NCBI GenBank assembly: GCA_015179125.1 | Contig: WHVA01000201.1 | Location: 62,001 to 126,000 of the forward strand | From: Gautieria morchelliformis | Taxonomy: Eukaryota; Basidiomycota; Agaricomycetes; Gomphales; Gomphaceae | Length of the DNA: 64,000 nt | Direction of reading: 5' to 3' | Shown here: in pieces, positions 1 to 12,880 of the stretch | Layout: every line of letters begins with the position of its first letter | How positions within the stretch are numbered: the stretch's first letter is position 1 | Notes under the pieces: generated by a model | Database searches by the model: none | The model's input: the letters and a program-made list of their open reading frames with translations, nothing else | Told to the model about the DNA's origin: nothing | Made by a program: the position numbers and the translations under genes

Positions 1-2599
1 CAAGGTCCCCGTTCATACATATTGACGAGTCAACGGAAAGTTCCAAGTCAAATAATACAGGAGGATTGTGGGTTTGAGTACCTTATATTGGCCTTAGCCC
101 TGAACTCTGCTTCGCCAGCTGAGAAGTATCTACTTATTTCGTGTTCCATTCATTGACCATATTCTCCCACTATCAGCAGTGACAGTAATTGGAGTGCTCC
201 TTTACAACCTTGGCTGCAAGTGCACAGAATTGGCCTGAGGTGTCCTAAAGCATATATAAGATTAACAGGTTCTTCGTCAGGAAAATTTTGTTACACCTAG
301 CCCACCCAGGCATGCATAGCAGGAGAATATGCCCAGAGATGGTGGCCTGCTACGATCCCATGATGGAATGAAAAATTTGGAGAGTGGAACGAATGGCAAA
401 TAATATCTGCTGCTGATATATAATAACTAAATTAAAAGTGTCACGGTAAGCACACAGTAGTGTTGAAGTAATATTTAATAAGCAGCTAGCTCCAATGTGA
501 TTTGGGCTGCATTAAATTGTAATCAGTCGCTTAGAACTGTTCGATAGTATGTACGAGTCTGACGCCTCCTGAGGAATCCGACTCCTAGGGGTGTAATCTC
601 AAATGCGTAAACATCACAATCTGACCATTGGCACTCACAGCGGCTCTCTGCCCATGCAGATCGGGGCCAGAAGCACACTGCATGCTGGACCTTGTGTCAA
701 TGTGGCATCAAGTTTGTAATCAGGTATTGAAGGCTTGCCATGAGGGGTAACCGTTGTCAATAAGTATCTGTGTGCAAATCACCCTGACTATCTCCTTGTA
801 AATTGCCTATAATATGAAGACAACAAGCGTTAGAAGTGATATGATTGATGCTGACATGCTGATGGTGCACCACCTGGGAATGAGATCCCTGAGCTTGACA
901 TGCAGAGAGGTGACTTCAACTGTGCGAGGACTGCTAGTTTTAAGACCATGATTTAGAAGTTGTTAAATATCTGTTTTTATCCAGGGAATACTATCATTTC
1001 AATCAGTGGCTGCCAGCAGAGTGAACTTTGTCTCCATGCCATATAGTCACCAAATATGGCCTTCACCTGTATAGCACCAATTGGTAATTTAGGTATCTGC
1101 AACCACACATGTTGGACATTAGTCGACAGAGATGCATGCTGAGCCCTCGTAAGATGGCTCGATGCGTAAGAAGGTGATAATGGTATGGTATGCCCCATGC
1201 TGTTTCATAGCATTGAAAAACTAATATAAATCAGATTAAGGGGTTGGGGTCGAGTAGTCAATGGTGTGATAGAGAGCTCAAGCAGTGTTCTGGTGAGAGA
1301 TAAAAGCAATGTTCTAGAGTTCTAGAATTAAGCAGTGTTCTTAGTGCAATAAGAGTTGAGGAGGAAACAATAATAATCCAAAGAAGCTTATAACTCGAAG
1401 CTCTAGGGAAAAAGATTGTTAAGTCGCTTGTTTATTCGTATCTAGAGTCCAAGTATTTAAACAATATACAATAGGAGTATATAGTCATGTGAAAAGTAAT
1501 GGGGCTAGGAGTTAGGGTCAAGATGATGTCAAGTATGATGCTATGACCCCTAAATGGCTAATTCCACAGATGATGTCAAATATGATGTCAGGCATATAGG
1601 ACAAGGACTCGACTCGATAATATGTGGGAAATGATACGCATATATGCGCCTCGACTCGACTCGACTCGGAATGATTCTCGGCTCGGAATGGGTCTCGGAA
1701 TGATAAGAAATATGGTGAAAGGTGAGAATGATTGATAACAAAATAGATTGTCCTGACTGAAATGTTTTCTTCCTCCTCAAATAACAAAAACTAACATAAC
1801 CAAACATGTACTTCACACCAGATCAGTATCCCAGGCACGCACACGTGCACATACTACATGCAGTCCATTTCCCTTGACCATCCCTGCATATTCCTCAGGA
1901 TGCAATACTTGAACTGTCAGGGGACACGCTGTTTTCCAATTCTGACCCTACCCCAAGTTCAGGTTCTATCTCCGACTCCGCTTCCAGCTCCACTTCCATT
2001 TCTGACTCTGCTTTCAGAAATGGTTCCGCCTCTGGGAGAACTTCCACCAGTTCTGATCGCTTTGCCAATTCCACTCCACTCTCCGACTTCCACCTTCAGA
2101 ACAGTGTTGGAAGTCAAGCAACTTGCTTAGTATGCAACATCAAGGGTCGGTCCAGGGTCAGGGGGGTCAGGGGATGTAAGGTTGATGGTGGGTGCTGAGT
2201 GTTGTCCCTGACTGCAGACTAGTGTAGTGAGTGCCCATGAACAAACATCAAATCATGAGCCCTAAGGCAGGGAGGTCCTAATTTGGACTAACACCCTTGA
2301 GAATTAACCGCTGTGGTGTAAGTGTGTAATGTAGAGAAAAAAAAAAGAGAAAAAGAGCAATGTGTGTGGTCATATCCCAAAACACGTGCGAAAGAGCCTG
2401 TAGTATGCCTTGTCTATATACAAAAGAGTCTTTTTTGGAAAGTAGAAGCTGACCAGGAACATACTGGCCCCGGCTGGGTGTGGTTCGGGCAGGCACAGGT
2501 GGGCAAGAGCAGGCAGGAGAGCAGGGGGGGGGGGGGAGGGCAGGGCACAGGGGTGTGAGCATGTGACTCTGCTGGGTGGTGCGACGGTGGGGAGATCAT
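1..2599. other. No gene recognised; AT-rich spacer
   Basis: I see no recognisable protein family, RNA gene or long repeat here. Short open frames have no motif and overlap on both strands. Local low-complexity patches include a CGACT-type run near 1,650-1,675, an A/G-rich stretch near 2,335-2,360 and a G tract near 2,524-2,537. The right end abuts a LINE fragment read from the minus strand. Confidence 0.5.
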
Positions 2600-3570
2600 G
2601 GGCGGGCGGGTCACTGCAGGTTTCTGTATGAAATCAGACTAGGTTAGTACCAGACTCTTGTTCACTGTCCGCTGGTCTGGTGCCATGCATGGTCAGGGAG
2701 AGGGTGGAGGGATGGGGGAACGGGCACAGGCTGGAAGCGCTTGGTGGCATGCACATAGTCTACCATGTGGTCTATACATGTGGGGTCGGATAGGAGCTTG
2801 GTTAGGTTGAGTGCATCCCATCGCAGTGCATTGATCATAGGTTGTCGGTGGTGGGCGTTGTGCAATGCAGGACAGTAGGAAATGGTGGACAGTTTCCTCA
2901 TGTTGGTTGCAGGCTGGGCATATCGGGGTGGCGCTGGATCCTATCTTGTGTAGGTGACGATTTAGCTGAGTGTGGCCTGTGTGTAGCTGCACAAGAATGC
3001 TAGACTGTGGGCGTGGAATTCCTCTTGCAATCTTGCGGTAGTCAGTGGATGGGGCAGTCAGATCGATAACCTGGAACCTCTGATACCTTGGTGATTCGGT
3101 GAACAGGCATTTTGCAGTGATCTTCAGCTGTTTTTCATGCATTGTCTTGAGGACTGACTTGCTGCTTGGTAAGGGTGTATGTAGCTTCCTGGGGAGGTCC
3201 TGGGCTGGGCTGCTGCGTCCTTCTGCCGCCTCTTTGGCTAGCTCATCGGCTTTTTCATTCCCTTTGATGCCTTTGTGTCCTGGCACCCAACGCACCTCTA
3301 GCAGTACTCCTTGGTGCCAGGATTCCACTTGCTGCATCTGTTTCAGGAAGTAGTCAGTAAGGTGCTGACCAGAGGTGCTTCTGCAGCTGTCAAGTGCCTT
3401 GATTGCCGCTTGGTTGTCGATGATGATGGACACCCCATCTAAGATTTCAAACCCCATGGTGGCTGCAAGGATCAGTCCAACAGTTTCTGCCTCATACACC
3501 ATGTGAGTGGCATCAGTCCCCAGGCGATACTGCAGCACCCTCCGTTGCATGTCGTTGATGTACAGGATGT
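2600..3570 (-). pseudogene. LINE (Tad-like) RNase H / C-terminal fragment
   Basis: This is the 3' part of the ORF2 of a non-LTR retrotransposon, whose RNase H removes template RNA during target-primed reverse transcription. Seen: an RNase H core with an E in the YEAETVG segment, a D in IIDNQAAIKAL, and the RWVPGHKGIKGNEKADELA segment that these elements share. A CPAC...HHFLL zinc-like tail lies downstream. The frame shifts near 2,877, just inside that Cys/His tail. The endonuclease and reverse transcriptase are absent: homology stops at about 3,570 on the upstream side. No A-rich tail is visible at the 2.6-kb end, so it is truncated at both ends. It is related to the LINEs at 24-27 kb and 30-39 kb but too diverged to be a recent copy. 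Confidence 0.85.
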
Positions 3571-4390
3571 CGTGTCCACCTCGTCATAAGCGATGGCCTC
3601 CTTCTCGGCCTTCGCTATCTTTGTGTTTGCGACTCAGCGTACATAACGACGGCGTCCCCTTCAGTCACAGCTTACCAGGAACACCTTCATCCATAACACA
3701 GTCGCCCTCAGTGTATAAGTGGACATTACCTGCTGCTGCGCCGTGCGTTGCAATGAGCATATATACTGCCCCCAGCCCTGTCACATCTGCCCCGAGCCCC
3801 GCCACGTCTATCCCCAGTCTCGTCACACCGTCCCATTCTCGTCCCAGTCTCGTCACACCGTCCCATGGGCCCAACCCCGGCCCTATCACGGGCGGGAAAG
3901 TGGCAGCACCATTACAGGCCGTGCATAACCACCTCGCCGGCCCGTCGCTATCGAGCTGGAAACAGTGGACGCTGGGCGTTACAGCGCCGACACCGACACC
4001 GACAAGAGTGTAGATGAAAGGTGGAGGTGTTCCGGTGACGAAGGACAAGCGGGATGGACACGACGCATAGACAGTGGAATTCTCACCCTTCGTAAATATT
4101 ATTATTGATAGCAAACCCAAGGCAGAAGATGCGAGCGAGCAATTACAGTACACAGTAACAATTTAATCAGCAGTGATCCTTTCTTCTGTGTTTTGAAGCT
4201 TTGAATGGAGCACAAAAAGGTTGTGGGACTGGCAGTAGGTCGCACGCTGATATTGCAAAGGTGGGTTAGCTGAGAGCGTTTTGAATATTGGTGGTGGCTG
4301 TTTGAAAAGTGCAGCTCGGGTTGTAACTCCGATCAACTGGTCGAAGGAATATAAGTACGAATTATACAGGTGAGATTTTCAGTATTCGTA
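3571..4390. other. Non-genic spacer with a short tandem repeat
   Basis: A 30-bp unit containing GTCTCGTCACACCGTCCCAT occurs twice in tandem at about 3,811-3,866. A minus-strand open frame covers it but is made mostly of the repeat translation, and I do not support it as a gene. Confidence 0.4.
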
Positions 4391-4394
4391 CACG

Positions 4395-5836
4395 GTGAAT
4401 ATCCCATGTGCTCTGCGAATACGATCAACCCTGGAGAAACTACCCACCGTTCTACCAGTGTCATCCCTAAATCTGAGGCCCGCGCGTCACGTAGTTCGGC
4501 GGGCTCTTCCCAACGAAATTCTTATACACATTTTGAATGAGCTGGACATAGATGACATATTCCGTTGCTTGCTGGTAATGACCGTCCTACTTCCAAGCTA
4601 CCGGAGCCTTCAAGAATACTTGACGTTTTGCAGACGTGTCGCGTTTTTCATGAAACGATCCGAGATGCGTTGATCTTGCAGTATCGCGTGGAGCTCCCTG
4701 CTGCAGGTGTGTTGAAGATGCACAAACTGATTCTCGACGTTCAATTCCTGAACGACTTGCTCAACTCAAAACTATTGAACAAGGCTGGGCCAACCTTCAA
4801 GCTTCACTTCCGCCAGAAACACACCCTAGACTGGCCTCAATGGCACCCATGCGAGCTCTATGGTGATGTCCTAGCTCGCGGCATTGAAATATCGACGACG
4901 ACGCGTGGACTGGGGTTCATGCGGGTGCCCTCGGCGGCACATGGGTCTCCTGTGTGTGCACACCCGGGAACATGGGAATATGGGGGTAACCATACGGGAT
5001 TTCGCAATAGACCCTGCACAGGACCTCGTAGTCCTGAGCGCTGAAAGTGAGACCCTCGCAGTGTGCGTATCATTGATCTCTTAGCTGTGTTTGTTGCCCT
5101 ATTTCTTATGCAGGCCTGCTGGACGGTTGCGCGAGTATCCGATCCATTTGCGTGCCATGAGTAGTGGTGGAAACCATCCTAATGCCTCTGATCCCATTCT
5201 ATCTTGTATCCCCGTCACCATTCCCTCAATGCTCACCATCCAGGTTATAGGCGACTTCCTCGCCTTCCTTTTTCGCTCTTTCCTAGGCGATTCCAGTGGA
5301 GAGCCTTTTATTTGGAATTGGAAGACTGGCAGACATCTCAAGCCTTCCGTTTTTCGCTGACAGTGCTTACTATGTTATAGTCCTTAGAATCCAGAGACAA
5401 CGCCAGTACGAGTTTTTCATTTCTCTCACCGAGACATTTTGTAGGGAGGTGCACCCTGGAGCAACAACCTCAACTTGATGTGTATGACTTTCTCGCCGTT
5501 AGTCTGGAAGGATCCTCAAAACAGCTAATCGTCAGAAGATATCAACTGCCACATGGAGCTCAAGACGCAGAATGGTTACCTCAGGATCCTGACCAGATCT
5601 CCAGAAACTTCCTCACTTCTCTCTACTGGCAATTCTTTTCGCTCTGCGCCATGTTCCCGTCTATTGGCCTGTCAGCATGGATTTTTCGTATCCGGGAGGT
5701 GCCCCGTCAAAGTTATGTGCTCCTCGTACATCACTTCTCACTTCTCGAAGAAGTGGAGCCCACCTCGATGCTGAACGACATGTTTACGACATGCTTGTCC
5801 CCTGGGAAAACTGAGGCCCATAAAAGACCAGAATGA
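4395..5836 (+). pseudogene. F-box protein gene, degraded
   Basis: The product would be an F-box substrate adaptor of an SCF ubiquitin ligase, from the large family of Agaricomycetes. Seen: the F-box core LPNEILIHILNELDIDDIF at about 4,505-4,565, then CRVFHETIRDALILQYRVEL after a clean 59-bp intron (4,575-4,633). Next come the family blocks TIRDFAIDPAQDL (about 4,995-5,035), YPIHLRAMSSG after a 53-bp intron (5,061-5,113), and FIWNWKTG (about 5,307-5,330). The frame changes in the G-run at about 4,982-4,986, where one extra G would explain it, and again near 5,330 and 5,450. No in-frame ATG precedes the F-box closely, so the first exon or start is missing or upstream. Several lesions make a pseudogene more likely than sequencing error, but single-base homopolymer errors cannot be excluded. 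Confidence 0.75.
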
Positions 5837-7187
5837 TGCGTACATTGTTTAAGATATATGGGAGAATGTGCTACAGCGCATGTTCAAATGGGACCCGGTC
5901 CAACGCAAAGTCGCAGACTGATAGGAATGGATATTGCGCGGCCAGTCCCATTGAGACCCCCAACTGCTTGCGGGTCCTCAAACTTTGAATAATGGAAGAA
6001 ATTGTTGGTAGATGTCTCTCTCCTACAATGGTTCCAAGAAAATTGGAATGCTTGGACAGCCACCAGGTATACGTGTGTCGCCATTTAAGAGTGATGCGCG
6101 GATTAGAGGGGTCAGTTGGGGAACCACTGCGCTACTGTGCTTCCTTCGGTAATTGTGCGATATTTACCATCGTACTCAAGTCTCTATTGCGCAAATCCTG
6201 CGTGCATTCAGGCACGGAAGTCAAGTGTGCCTTTCGGGTCGAGTCGTCAATGAGAACCGTAGTATAAGTAGACATCCGGAAGAAAGTCGAGTACGCACAC
6301 TAATTAAGGTCGCACAGGAATTGACCATGCTCGACTAGGACTTTCTGGTTATATTTATGCTTACAAATTCTTTAGGTGTAAGATCTGGGGACCTGTATTT
6401 GTCCAATTTGTCTCTGAATATCTTTCACAGTGGACACCATTGGAATGTTACTGTAATCCTTTTTGACACTGGAGTTGTGATAATAACCATTCTGAGCTCA
6501 ATTCAAACCCTGAGGCTTTGGCAGAAAGGTGAGATTTGGGATAAGAAATCTCTCATTAGTCTAGTAATTTACCAAGGTGAGCATCCAAAATATTGCTTAT
6601 ATACATGGACATATCACTAATCTACAGGTAAGGCTTTGTCAGATATGGGTAGGGATTCTAAAGAATACTTGGTAACTATGGGGTGTGCTACTAAGTGTAG
6701 CTAAGGAATTAGGGTCTGGAGTGACCCGGAATATTTCAGCAAGGACTCGATGTGCTTAGAACTCGAGTGCAGGGGAAAATGACCAGTAGAAGTGGTGGTT
6801 TTAATTGAGAACATCGCTCGGTCTTTTATACAAACATATCTAAGTGTCATGATTCGTTTATTCTGCGAATCATCCCTCAGCACAAGGTGAATGACTTCCC
6901 GAACCAGCGAACGACTTCCTGAACCAGCGAATATCTTGCCAAAATATTCATCGCCATACTGCTTTCGCATCCGCTATTCGCATCATTCCTGCCAGCACGC
7001 CAGGTGTTGGAGCCCTCATCTATCATAGAACCCATCATCTGTTAAACTCCCACTCCATGACAGACCCACATGCTCAGGATGCATTCGGATAGTGTCAGTT
7101 GCAGCCTCCATGCAGGTTGGACTCAATGGGACTTGTACCACTGCAGCGCAGGACAAATTAGCTTCACTGAAGTTTTCACTACACAGT
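5837..7187. other. No gene recognised
   Basis: The first few hundred bases may hold decayed 3' sequence of the F-box gene, but no family block can be read. The rest is AT-rich and has no recognisable domain. Near 6,890-6,990 the sequence is rich in short CGAAC/CGAAT words like those in the LTR-like repeat just downstream. Confidence 0.4.
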
Positions 7188-8035
7188 TGTCATGACACAT
7201 TCATTTCTTGTATCAAGCTATCCCTGTTTTCCCTTTCACCACTCTTCCATGTTCGCTCGGCTTCGCTCCATTCACTCCTTGCCCCATTCACTATTCGCCA
7301 CATTCACCAACTGGCCATTCGCTACTTGCATCATTTGCCAGTAGCCATGCCATCGAACACGATCGACATCCTTTACCTGGATTGTTGGTTCATCACTGGT
7401 CCTATCATGAAGTGTAAGGAGGTGCAGGCTGTCATGACTCATTTATTTCTTGTACCCAGCTATCCCTGTTGTCCCTTTCACCACTCTTCCATGTTCGCGT
7501 GTCTTCGCTCCATTCACTCCTCGCTCCATTCGCTATTCGCCACATTCGCCATATGACCATTCGCTACTCGCATCATTCGCCAGCAGGCACGCCATCAAAC
7601 ACAATCGACATCCTTTACCCGGGTTGATGGTTCATCACTGGTCCCATCATCTTCTCAACTCAACCCCCTTTGGGTGTTCCTATGTCCAGAATGCATTCGC
7701 GGGGCATCCTACCCATAGGTCATGTGGGACCAACCCAGCAGATGAAGAATCCGTGCAGGGTGGTGTATATGCAGGTCCCAAGGCGTGTTTTCGTACATAG
7801 GGGCCTTCGCCTTCTTTCCTCTCTGTCGTTTCATGTTTGCACCCCTCTTCCATTCTATTGGATGTCTATTCCATCTATTATGTATCCTGACCACACACCC
7901 CTATCCAACCCTGACTCCAGACCGCCTCTTTCCTATTTCGCTAGCACCGTATGAGCATTCGGTATAAGTAGTCTACATTCGCATGTATATTCTCCAGTTT
8001 AATTATCATACGTCCATCTTGTGCAACACGAACCG
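7188..8035 (+). repeat. LTR-like dispersed repeat with two tandem ~242-bp units
   Basis: Two units beginning TGTCATGAC start at 7,188 and 7,430 and are clearly similar throughout. The segment down to 8,035 matches 59,155-60,020, which sits as an insertion in a Copia element. A conserved GTATAAGTAGTCTACATTCG block near 7,961-7,980 looks like a core promoter with transcription start of an LTR, and the similarity ends soon after CATCTTGTGCAA. TG at the start and a TATA-like core favour a solo or partial LTR. No internal coding region is adjacent, and the right boundary is uncertain because the two copies diverge. Confidence 0.6.
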
Positions 8036-8608
8036 ATACCTCGTCCGAGATCATCCAGAATCGCTATATAATTACAGCCACATACATGCATACTCTGGTG
8101 ATTGAGCTGACAGCCTAGATCTCTCATATCATCTCGCTTCCTCGTGTTCTCAGCTTCATTAGTAAACCACTAGAGATGCGTCATCTTAATACACATCAAT
8201 GAGTTTTATCGCAATGTTTTCGTGTGCCGTTATGCTGACACTTCACTATGAGTCGTCAATGAGTGCTAATTGTGCTCACGACAAGGAGTTTTAAATGGAT
8301 TTTGGAGACCATTCCGCCCAGGAAAATCGGATGTAATAACCAATTCCTGGCAGGCCTCAATTGCTCGCCCGAGCAGCTAACTATACTTATCCGATGCTTC
8401 TACGTTGTATTACTACCTTTAATTCTTTTACATATGATGTTCTTCTATCAGACCTGCCCGCGAATTCTGAGAACGCGCGAATTTCAGTTAGAGCTCAACG
8501 TAACTCAACTTGTCGAATCGCGCTAAGTCAATTCGAGTCCAGCCCTGGCGCAGCAGTCTGGTAAGTGAGTCCTGTATTTATACTAGGCTCCACTTAATCC
8601 TATTATAT
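8036..8608. other. No gene recognised
   Basis: There is an open stretch with a hydrophobic run near 8,400-8,460 but no recognisable motif. It lies between the LTR-like repeat and the 5' end of a transposon gene. Confidence 0.35.
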
Positions 8609-9099
8609 ATGTCCTCAGACACGAACACACGACGCTGTACGTGTTGGAGATACTGTCGAGGTGGCCAGAATGTATCCCATGCCACCTGGTTTCGACACAC
8701 GAAGTATAGACTCGGAGAAAAATTGCCGCGGTATGTTCCTGAGCAGAGTGAAAATGGCCCAGATGGTGTTCCAGGACCCAGGACCCAGGACAGAAGGGTC
8801 GGCACTTGAAGAAGACGCAACCGGTGCAGCAACAAAGCGGCAGCGACTCGATGAGCCGACTTCTCCAGCACAATCACAACAGTATTCCAACCCTGTTGTG
8901 CCAGATGGAGGTTACGATGACAAGTCGACTTTCGAGCCGAGAGATGAGCCTGACTCGCAGCCGGAAGAACGCACATTGCCAGATTATTGCTACCATGATG
9001 ATTCCAGAGGTGTGGATAAAAACCTTGCTTGATGTGGCGACACGAGACCACTCTCATTCGGGAGGCATGTCCCGTACGACGTGGAATCTCAGTTTCAGG
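8609..9099 (+). pseudogene. 5' part of a class II transposon-associated gene, cut by CACTA insertion
   Basis: From the ATG at 8,609 the frame reads a Cys-rich N-terminus (RRCTCWRYCRGGQNVSHATW...H). This C-x-C-x3-C-x-GG...H arrangement is what I recall at the start of many long basidiomycete transposon proteins. An acidic, polar linker follows (PRTEGSALEEDATG; DDKSTFEPRDEPD) in another frame, so an intron or frameshift lies near 8,760-8,800. The coding sequence stops at 9,099 because the CACTA element is inserted there. Beyond the element, at 14,094, the sequence could continue as a decayed frame, but that is only suggestive. The molecular function of the N-terminal domain is unknown. Confidence 0.5.
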
Positions 9100-9103
9100 A
9101 ATT

Positions 9104-9300
9104 CACTGCGGGAAAAGACTCCACCAAACTCCGGTGGAAAATCCACCAGGTATTGTCAGCCGGTGGAGTTTCCACCGGAGTTGCATCCACCGATTCATCC
9201 ACCGATCCCTTAGGTGGATCAATTTTTGCCAGGCTGAAGGAGAATCCCTTAAAACCGCAAAGGGGTTTTCCAACAGCAGCGCCGGTGGAGGATCCGGCAT
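9104..9300. repeat. Left terminal inverted repeat and subterminal CCGGTGGA cluster of CACTA
   Basis: The terminal 11 bp matches the right end inverted. It is followed by at least eight copies or near-copies of TCCACC or GGTGGA in both orientations within 190 bp. In CACTA elements such arrays are binding sites for the transposase complex; that role is inferred here. Confidence 0.75.
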
Positions 9301-9489
9301 ATTATAATGGTATCACCATGTATGTAGTCACTAGATAATCCATGAAAAATATAAATGGCCGGTCAATTAGTTATATGTGGATCTCCAATCATTTTCAATG
9401 GATAAACCATAGACACCATAGTGGAGTATCCTTCTAAATTAGGTGGATTATCCTTTAAAAAGCCATGAATAGCACTAACTGAAAGGTAA

Positions 9490-12400
9490 TTATATGTCCA
9501 TCTCTTCTATCGATCCTGGGTCTTCAATAAAAGAAGGCCAGGCTATACCATTGCTCCTGTCAATGATACCCCACATATTAGTCGTCCCAATAGGGACCCG
9601 GCCTATTACGCAACTGATGGCAGTAAGTTCGATGACCTGCATTGATGTACGCATCTTCCTGTACGTCACAGGCGCGAGCATCGCATCACTCCCGTCTGTA
9701 TCGCAGCTCTGGACGACTGCTAGTAATCGACATGACGGCTGTGCTCCAAACATCTTGTGATCAGGTAATATGAAGGTGAGGATCATGTGGAGCTGGCCAT
9801 AGAAACACCGTGTCTCGAAGACTGGTGGGTGGTTGCGATGGTGCGCGTGAATATCCACCTGTAGATCATACTAGTGACTGACATCTTAGTACACGTACTA
9901 TCTGCAGTACCACTGACTTACCCGGACAAATGATGTGTCAGGCCTGACCGATTTGCCGCGGTTTTGGCTGTACGGATGCAGTCACCGCCGTTTGCAATTC
10001 GGACTTTTCCCCAGGATTCGAAAAACTCTGGGAGCCGGGGTTCAATGAAGGCTGGTGGTTTCAGAAATTGGGTGGCAAGATGAGCGGCGGTCTTACGCCG
10101 CAGAGCAGCATCAGGCTTGAACTCGCGGATTCGGGGGAAATGAAGAATGCTCAAAGGATCTGTGCAATTGTGTAGCATGAACATGATGGATACATGAAGA
10201 TGTCACACACATTCAGGGTAAATCTTCTCCTTAGTGCTGATATCAGATATGTTGTCAGAAAAGTCGAGCTCTCGTGATAAGTTGTACTTGTGCTCGATTT
10301 ACACGATCTGGCTCTTATGGATCATGCGTCGGCTGAGGGCAGTGTATGGCTTGGAACGTGATTTGACAGCTGCCAGAAGAGTCCCGCAGTATCTCTCAAG
10401 CGGGTACACCCACGTTCATTCCGTCAGATATCGTCAGGTATATGCAAGAGCGCATGGATACACGATGTGCATGTTGACAATCGCCCCTTTTTATATTGAT
10501 AGTAGTACCTCCATAGCAGTAGATGTTCAGGCATTGATAATCCAGAATAGAGTATACAACGTACTTTTCATATTTGCGAATCCAATGAACAATCTTGCCC
10601 TCAAGGTTGTCGATTTCCGCATCGGTGATAACAAACTGCAAGCAAATTTTGCAGATTTCCACCAGGAGCATCAAATGCTTGTAGTACTTGGGAGCAAGTC
10701 GGCCTTCAAGGAGATATGGTGCCATATATATAAACCAAAACGACCTGGTCTTTGCAGTAAAGAGGTGACGTTCATTGGCAATGTTTGGGATGGTGCGAAC
10801 AAACGCGGCGGGAATTGTGGCAGTAGCAGCAGTCGTTTCTTCTCCAACAAGAACCCAATGCGCTGGATCAATCTCATAATTTTCATTACCTGCGTCCAGT
10901 CCCTTGAACCGACCTGTCCAAAGATCCACCAGATACTTTTTGACATTCTCTTCCATAAGATGCATGAAGTCGTGGGGAACGCTCAAGGCACAGTTGAAGC
11001 CAGGTAGATGGACCAGAATTGATCCGCCGTTGAGTCCTTGCGTCATGGCATGACATTCCCGCTCCTTCTTGTCTGTTCCTGATTCTATGTATTTGAGGGA
11101 TTGCCTGTAACTTTCAGCAGTTCGCAGGGGAAGCGAGTATGGATCCCAATCGATGCCAGGAGACCCATCCATTCGGATTGCGCCGGGAGGTGCTGTCAAT
11201 GGGTAATAGTAATGAGACGGGTTATCATGGTCAGGGTCGCGACATCCCTGTATTCGACAGGCTCGGCATGGGGAGAATGTGTTTGCTCCTGATGTATTGA
11301 TTGACTTTGAGAGCTTGCATGTCAGCTATTTTGGTAATCAGGTACACGCGAAGCATGACCTTAGCATGCTCTAGGGCATGATACGAAGGGACCCTGTAGG
11401 CTAGCAGGTGCATCTCCAGATAAAAGAGATCAAGGAACGAGTTGTGGTCTTTGGGGGGGTGAGGACCATGTATGATTCCGAGGGGCATGAGATAATTCAA
11501 CATAATACGGATTTTAGGGTCCAAGTTATATACTTCGACCAGGAAAGGCCAAGCAGTTGCGCAGCCGCCGCGAATGTTTTTGAAAACCTCAATGCCGTCT
11601 GATAACAATCCCAGTGTGATATCGTGGGGACTTTCAAAATGTCTGTGAGGGAGATGCACACCATCGACTTCCACATAAGATTCCAAGAGGTCCCTGTAGT
11701 GAGACCCATCGAATATGTCGATGTATTCACCAGGAGTGTGCACGCGGTTCGCACGATATTGTAATTTCTCGATCATGGCAGGGTTGTGGAGGAAAGCTTG
11801 CAGTCGAGTATAACCGGGAGATACTCAAACTGTGCCTGGGGGCGGTTAGACTTGTCATGCCTGGACTCCTTGCAAAAGCTGCATATATCGTCGTTTAGAA
11901 ATTCGCGTCTGAAAGCGCAACATGAATTAGGGCAGCAGTCAAGGGTCACTGGTTTGATACCCGCGAGGATCGCGATTCTGCGATGCATCAGGTAGAATGT
12001 ATCGAGGTCGATACGGTCGTGGTATGCACGACGGAACAACGAGGAACAGCGCCGCGATATGTTCGCCTCTAATCGTAACCCAAACATTTTGATGTTGTCC
12101 ATGTCTGGCTGTGTAAGGTTGCAGAGCTCTATGTTACCAAATTCAATGAGATGAGGGGTATGTTGACAATAAATAAACATATGTGATTCTTCCGCCTCTC
12201 GTTCCTGATCTTTGTGCATTTCGCGTTCCAACACAAGAATGACCTCCTCTGCTGATAATCCAGTGTCTAAATGGTCCGGTTCATCCCAGGGAAGTTCACT
12301 CTCATCAGGCGATTCCACCAGCATATTGACACCATCGACCTCATCACCAGCAGTCACTTGGTAATCAGCCCAATCCCACTGGGGTGCTGTGTGATTAGAC

Positions 12401-12741
12401 ACTCGCACACGCAGACCCTCAACCGGTTCGATATCGCAGCTCACGGCATTAATATCATCATTGTCTTGGATTTTGATGAGTTCGCTGCCTACCGTGGGCA
12501 GAGGCAGTGCGTCAGGGTAAAGAGAATGGTGGAGACTATTATGGAGAGTGGTTTTGTGGTTCTCATGTTGCACGTCAGAGTCAATAATGTGAGATGCAGA
12601 TATCGGATCAAAAGACGAAGAATCACTGTTTATAGCCAACTGCACTTGTTCGGTGAAAGATGGGGAAGGCCTGTCCTTGAGATGTCGCCGAATCTGTCGT
12701 TGAAATAACTGTTTCTCACACCCACACGTACACAGAGGCAT
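9490..12741 (-). pseudogene. tnp2: CACTA Tnp2-family transposase (frameshifted)
   Basis: This is the transposase of the enclosing CACTA element. The start is the ATG at 12,741, giving MPLCTCGCEKQLF, the Cys-rich N-terminus usual for fungal members. Tnp2 blocks follow in order: FEYLPVI (about 11,830), YRANRVHTPGEYIDIFDGSHY and HDITLGLLSDG (11,600-11,760), LGIIHGPHPPKDHNSFL (about 11,440-11,500), FSPCRACRIQGC (about 11,260-11,290), PHDFMHLMEENVKKYLVDLW and FKGLDAG (10,870-10,980), TIPAAFVRTIPNIA (about 10,790), CLQFVITDAEIDNLEGKI (about 10,610-10,660), LERYCGTLLAAVKS (about 10,350-10,390), DPLSILHFPRI...WGKVRIANGGD (9,980-10,160) and DIHAHHRNHPPVFETR (about 9,800-9,855). The frame is broken by single-base shifts near 11,810 and 11,293, and further stops lie near 10,300-10,430. 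At least one real intron is likely (about 10,500-10,590). The protein cannot be made intact, so the element would need a transposase in trans. Confidence 0.88.
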
Positions 12742-12880
12742 CGTCCCGTGCGCGGCAGGATTGAAGCAAGATTGCAGACACAAGCACAGATCCAATCACG
12801 TGACCATGGCACGCGCGCCGGGTTTATTCCTCACAGACTACAACCTAGTACGACTGTGTCCTTGCTCTAGCTTGACAACT

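Noticed and set aside
1651-1675. CGACT microsatellite as a CRISPR-like array
   Set aside because: Units are contiguous with no spacers, and the genome is eukaryotic.
2278-2614. Overlapping Pro/Cys-rich frames near the G tract
   Set aside because: Low complexity around a poly-G/A-G tract; both strands open.
3665-4153. 162-codon minus-strand open frame with repeated WDGVTRLG
   Set aside because: The repeat is a translation of the 30-bp DNA repeat; there is no start context, domain or splice signal.
7208-7800. Two similar open frames in tandem (TLPCSxxFAPFTP type)
   Set aside because: They are translations of the tandem LTR modules; the related copy at 59.4 kb does not keep the frame.
10234-11007. 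257-codon plus-strand open frame
   Set aside because: Antisense of the Tnp2 transposase; the minus strand shows the family blocks.
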